Below are positions 52,220-54,593 of a stretch of 54,593 bases of DNA, one piece after another. Under the pieces are notes generated by a model that saw only the letters and a program-made list of their open reading frames with translations, was not told the DNA's origin and made no database searches. The stretch comes from Sedimenticola sp. (lineage in GTDB: Bacteria; Pseudomonadota; Gammaproteobacteria; Chromatiales; Chromatiaceae). Within the stretch, counting starts at the first letter, position 1. Every line of letters begins with the position of its first letter. The translations under genes were made by a program, and so were the position numbers. The stretch covers positions 1-54,593 of the forward strand of contig DRKS01000075.1 of NCBI GenBank assembly GCA_011051655.1. Reading direction: 5' to 3'.

Positions 52220-53506
52220 ATGTCGATGAACGAGGTTAGCCGTTTGAAAACGCCCTTTTCGTGGATGGCTGTCAGTTGCCTGTCCATTCTTACAGCATCG
52301 CTCTTGCTTTTCAGCCAGAACGCGAGCGCCGCCGAGACCGTCCAGTCGCGCTCCCGGAGCGGCAAAATCGATCTGAGAAACGGCAAGGCCATCTATACCA
52401 AGTACTGTTTTTACTGTCACGGAAGGAAAGGGCGGGGAGACGGCGCCATCGGCATTGCGGTAAAACCCAAGCCCATCGACTTCGTCCATGACGTGGAAAG
52501 AATGAGCCGGCCGGATGAGGAACTGATGAAGTCGATTGAAAACGGCATCATCAAAGACACCAAGTCCCGTCTGTACATGCCGCCATGGCGGGAGGTGTTG
52601 AACGAGACCGAGCGCTGGAATGTGCTTGCCTATGTGCGGCTGCTGGCGAAGGGCGAAGACAACATCGAAATCGGCGAGGCCGATATGCAAGGGCTGCCGA
52701 AAAGCGAAAAGGAAACCGAAGGCGTCCGCCAGCCTTCCGGATCCCCGGCCGCGGCAGCCGCGGTCAGGGCGCTGCCCGGGCCGCAAGGCATGGTCTATAT
52801 TCCGGAAGGCGAGTTCATTATGGGGACCGACAAGGTCGACGTGGAGGCCATGGGCCTCCGTTTTGGAAGCGCGCCCTATTACATGAATGAAAAGCCCCAG
52901 CGAAGGGTCTGGCTGAAGGGCTACTATATCGATAAGTATGAAGTGACCAACAGGGCCTACCAGGAATTCGTTGACGCCATGAAGGGGCGGGTGAGGGTCG
53001 CGCCGCTGGGCTACTGGAAAAACGGCGTTTATCCTGAAGGCGAGGGAGACTACCCTGTTCATTCCGTCCATTGGTATGCGGCCCAGGCCTATTGCCGCTG
53101 GAGAGGCAAGAGGCTGCCGACGGAAGCGGAGTGGGAAAAGGCCGCGCGAGGCATAGATGGCAGGGAGTACCCCTGGGGCAACGAATACAGCCGCGACCGT
53201 GCGAACAACCAATCCAACTTTGGCGGACCCATTGCCGTCGGGAAGTATGAGAACGGCAAAAGCCCCTACGGTCTTTATGACATGGCGGGAAACGTGGCGG
53301 AATGGGTCGAGGACTGGTACAAGCCATACCCCGGCGGGGAGGGATACAAGGATCCGAAATACGGCGAACAGTACAAAGTGGTGAGAGGCGGCGGCTGGGG
53401 CGGCATGGGCCATTATAATCTGCCGCTCTATTACTCCACCTCTCACCGGGAAAAAGGGAAGCCCACCGAGGGATATCGTGATGTCGGCTTCCGATGCGCC
53501 AAGTAA
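52220..53506 (+). CDS. Monohaem cytochrome c fused to FGE-sulfatase domain
   Basis: 428 residues: signal peptide (SCLSILTASLLLFSQNASA), a class I cytochrome domain with one CFYCH near residue 65 (KYCFYCHGRKGRGDG; possible distal Met in RLYMPPWREV), a linker, and a C-terminal FGE-sulfatase domain from ~190 (EFIMGTD, YIDKYEVTNRAYQEF, RLPTEAEWEKAARG, SPYGLYDMAGNVAEW, GFRCAK). The region equivalent to the Cys pair reads RGGGWGGMGHYN, without cysteines, so classical FGE chemistry is unlikely. It is paired with the dihaem fusion and followed at once by an M14 peptidase gene. Confidence 0.85.
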   Translation: MSMNEVSRLKTPFSWMAVSCLSILTASLLLFSQNASAAETVQSRSRSGKIDLRNGKAIYTKYCFYCHGRKGRGDGAIGIAVKPKPIDFVHDVERMSRPDEELMKSIENGIIKDTKSRLYMPPWREVLNETERWNVLAYVRLLAKGEDNIEIGEADMQGLPKSEKETEGVRQPSGSPAAAAAVRALPGPQGMVYIPEGEFIMGTDKVDVEAMGLRFGSAPYYMNEKPQRRVWLKGYYIDKYEVTNRAYQEFVDAMKGRVRVAPLGYWKNGVYPEGEGDYPVHSVHWYAAQAYCRWRGKRLPTEAEWEKAARGIDGREYPWGNEYSRDRANNQSNFGGPIAVGKYENGKSPYGLYDMAGNVAEWVEDWYKPYPGGEGYKDPKYGEQYKVVRGGGWGGMGHYNLPLYYSTSHREKGKPTEGYRDVGFRCAK

Positions 53507-53526
53507 GGCCGGCCCGGGGGAGGCGG

Positions 53527-54456
53527 GTGACTAAGGCGTATGCCGTTGCCCTGGCGTTGGCGCTGGCTGCGAATGCCGGCGCCGCCAATGATAAGCACAA
53601 GGAGGAAGACGCAGAAACCGCCCGGCAGGCGTGTTTGCAGATTGCGGCGCGGCTTGCTTCCGTCCGTTCGAGTGATTGCGCGGGCCGCGGGCTTCGGGCC
53701 ACGGGTGATTATTCCGTAAAGGGCAGACCCATACTGGAAAAGATCTATCCCCCGGTTTTTCCCCGAAAACCCCAGGCCCGCGTGCTCCTGCTGGGAGGCA
53801 TTCATGGCGATGAACTCAGCTCGGTCAGCATTGTATTCAAATGGATGCGCATCCTCGATAAGTATCACTCCGGCCTGTTTCATTGGAAGGTCGTTCCGGC
53901 GCTCAACCCGGACGGCCTGCTGCGAAGGAACGCGCAGCGCACCAATGCCAACGGGGTGGATCTGAACCGCAACTTCCCCACCCCGGACTGGAAAAAGCGG
54001 GCCCTGGGAGATTACTGGATAAGGCGCACGGGCCGCAGCCCGCGGCGTTATCCGGGGCCGGCGCCGTTGAGCGAACCCGAAGCCTACTGGCTGGCCAAGG
54101 AGATTGAGAGATTCCGTCCCGATGTTATCGTTTCCGTCCATGCCCCCTATGGGGTGGTGGATTTCGACGGGCCGCCACATGGTCCCAAGAGGCTGGGGCG
54201 GCTCCACCTCAATCTGCTGGGAACCTATCCGGGATCACTGGGTAATTATGCAGGCGTGCAAATGAATATCCCGGTGGTGACCATTGAGCTGAAGCACGCC
54301 GGAATCATGCCGAAGGAAAGAGAGATCCGGCGGATATGGGTGGACTTGGTGAGGTGGATAAAAAGGAATATCCCAAAGGATACGCCGCCCGTGTACACGG
54401 GCCTGCAGGCCTATATGAAAGACCTGGAAGATCGTAAGGAATCGCGTAAAAACTAG
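53527..54456 (+). CDS. M14-family zinc carboxypeptidase-like protein
   Basis: 309 residues from GTG 53527, chosen because GGGGGAGG lies just upstream and a signal peptide follows (AVALALALAANAGAAN); an in-frame ATG at 53494 overlaps the previous gene. Zinc and catalytic residues are intact: GGIHGDE near residue 88, NPDG, GVDLNRNFP near 141, VSVHAP near 201 and VTIELKHAG near 246. These fit MpaA-like or related peptidases that trim cell-wall peptides; substrate unknown. The stop TAG belongs to a second terminal-repeat element. Confidence 0.85.
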   Translation: MTKAYAVALALALAANAGAANDKHKEEDAETARQACLQIAARLASVRSSDCAGRGLRATGDYSVKGRPILEKIYPPVFPRKPQARVLLLGGIHGDELSSVSIVFKWMRILDKYHSGLFHWKVVPALNPDGLLRRNAQRTNANGVDLNRNFPTPDWKKRALGDYWIRRTGRSPRRYPGPAPLSEPEAYWLAKEIERFRPDVIVSVHAPYGVVDFDGPPHGPKRLGRLHLNLLGTYPGSLGNYAGVQMNIPVVTIELKHAGIMPKEREIRRIWVDLVRWIKRNIPKDTPPVYTGLQAYMKDLEDRKESRKN

Positions 54457-54593
54457 TACTCCGTCAAGGTGATAACTTGGGATGCAGCCAGCCGGAAAGC
54501 GGTTAGCTGCTAGGCGCGCGACCGCAGGACTAGCAGCGCTAATTCAAGGGAGCGCAACAACGCAGATGACCGCTTTCCGGCTGGCCCGAAGGG
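54454..54593. mobile_element. Partial terminal-repeat element at window end
   Basis: Starts at the stop codon of the M14 gene with the same 29-bp terminus as 48284-48471 (24 of 29 positions match its right end). The interior differs: a perfect 17-bp inverted repeat (54487-54503 with 54569-54585) encloses a smaller stem (gctgctag 54506-54513 with ctagcagc 54530-54537). The other end lies outside the window. The preceding context AAAAAC is identical to that before 48284. Confidence 0.65.

Noticed and set aside
51407-53446. A 679-codon open frame antisense to the two FGE fusions
   Set aside because: It mirrors two real, motif-rich genes on the plus strand; the antisense product has no domain and arises from GC-rich codon bias.
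54487-54585. Nested inverted repeats at the window end as an integron attC site
   Set aside because: The outer bases do not match RYYYAAC/GTTRRRY in the required order, and there is no cassette or integrase context.
1-54593. CRISPR arrays, tRNA or rRNA genes
   Set aside because: No regularly spaced repeat array, cloverleaf or rRNA-like segment was seen on reading either strand; short tandem and inverted repeats do not fit.

Overview
The window looks like a gammaproteobacterial chromosome segment, probably from an anaerobic or facultatively anaerobic, respiratory, non-enteric lineage. The evidence is the O2-independent ubiquinone genes ubiU/ubiV/ubiT, relatives of yhcC, yadGH and arfB, a PEP-CTERM protein, REP-like palindromes, and a very large investment in multiheme c-type cytochromes. 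I cannot name the species. I count 75 CXXCH haem-binding motifs plus one CX3CH motif, in 13 proteins.

Layout. (1) 0.6-10.8 kb is a surface-polysaccharide locus (wecA-like transferase, gmd, fcl). Embedded in it is a lasso-peptide-type RiPP cluster on the minus strand: ABC exporter, RRE (B1), B2 protease, cyclase C, a 54-residue precursor A and an HPr-kinase-like protein K. A PEP-CTERM gene on the plus strand splits this cluster. (2) 11.5-41.3 kb is an extracellular-electron-transfer (EET) island. It holds three NHL-propeller genes, each followed by a secreted multiheme cytochrome (4, 24 and 11 haems), and a further 5-haem relative. It also has an outer-membrane beta-barrel, a PQQ-type propeller, and an inner-membrane quinol module (8-haem, 8-haem with C-terminal anchor, cytochrome b, a 38-residue membrane peptide, and a triheme with two N-terminal helices). 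A dedicated System II cytochrome c maturation pair (ResB/CcsA), a DUF2155 lipoprotein, a large unknown secreted protein, a monohaem cytochrome, two GT-C-type membrane proteins and three tandem triheme c7 proteins complete it. (3) 41.3-54.6 kb is mostly housekeeping or accessory: a signal-peptidase-like protein that seems to lack both catalytic residues, yhcC, ubiU/V/T, yadGH, a PAS-GGDEF-EAL protein with a degenerate EAL domain, arfB, two unusual cytochrome-FGE-sulfatase fusions and an M14 peptidase.

How the parts may work together (inference): cytochrome b and its partners exchange electrons with the quinone pool. The periplasmic multihaem and triheme c7 proteins shuttle them. The barrel with the 24-haem modular cytochrome forms an outer-membrane conduit. 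The 4-, 5- and 11-haem proteins are extracellular or filament-type cytochromes. The gene content recalls porin-cytochrome conduits of Geobacter and of syntrophic partners of anaerobic methanotrophs, but the direction of electron flow cannot be read from sequence.

Several dispersed repeats occur: two REP-like palindromes, a 166-bp imperfect palindrome, and a terminal-repeat element seen once whole and once partly, whose three visible ends all supply the TAG stop codon of the neighbouring gene. I saw no tRNA, rRNA, CRISPR array or intact transposase.
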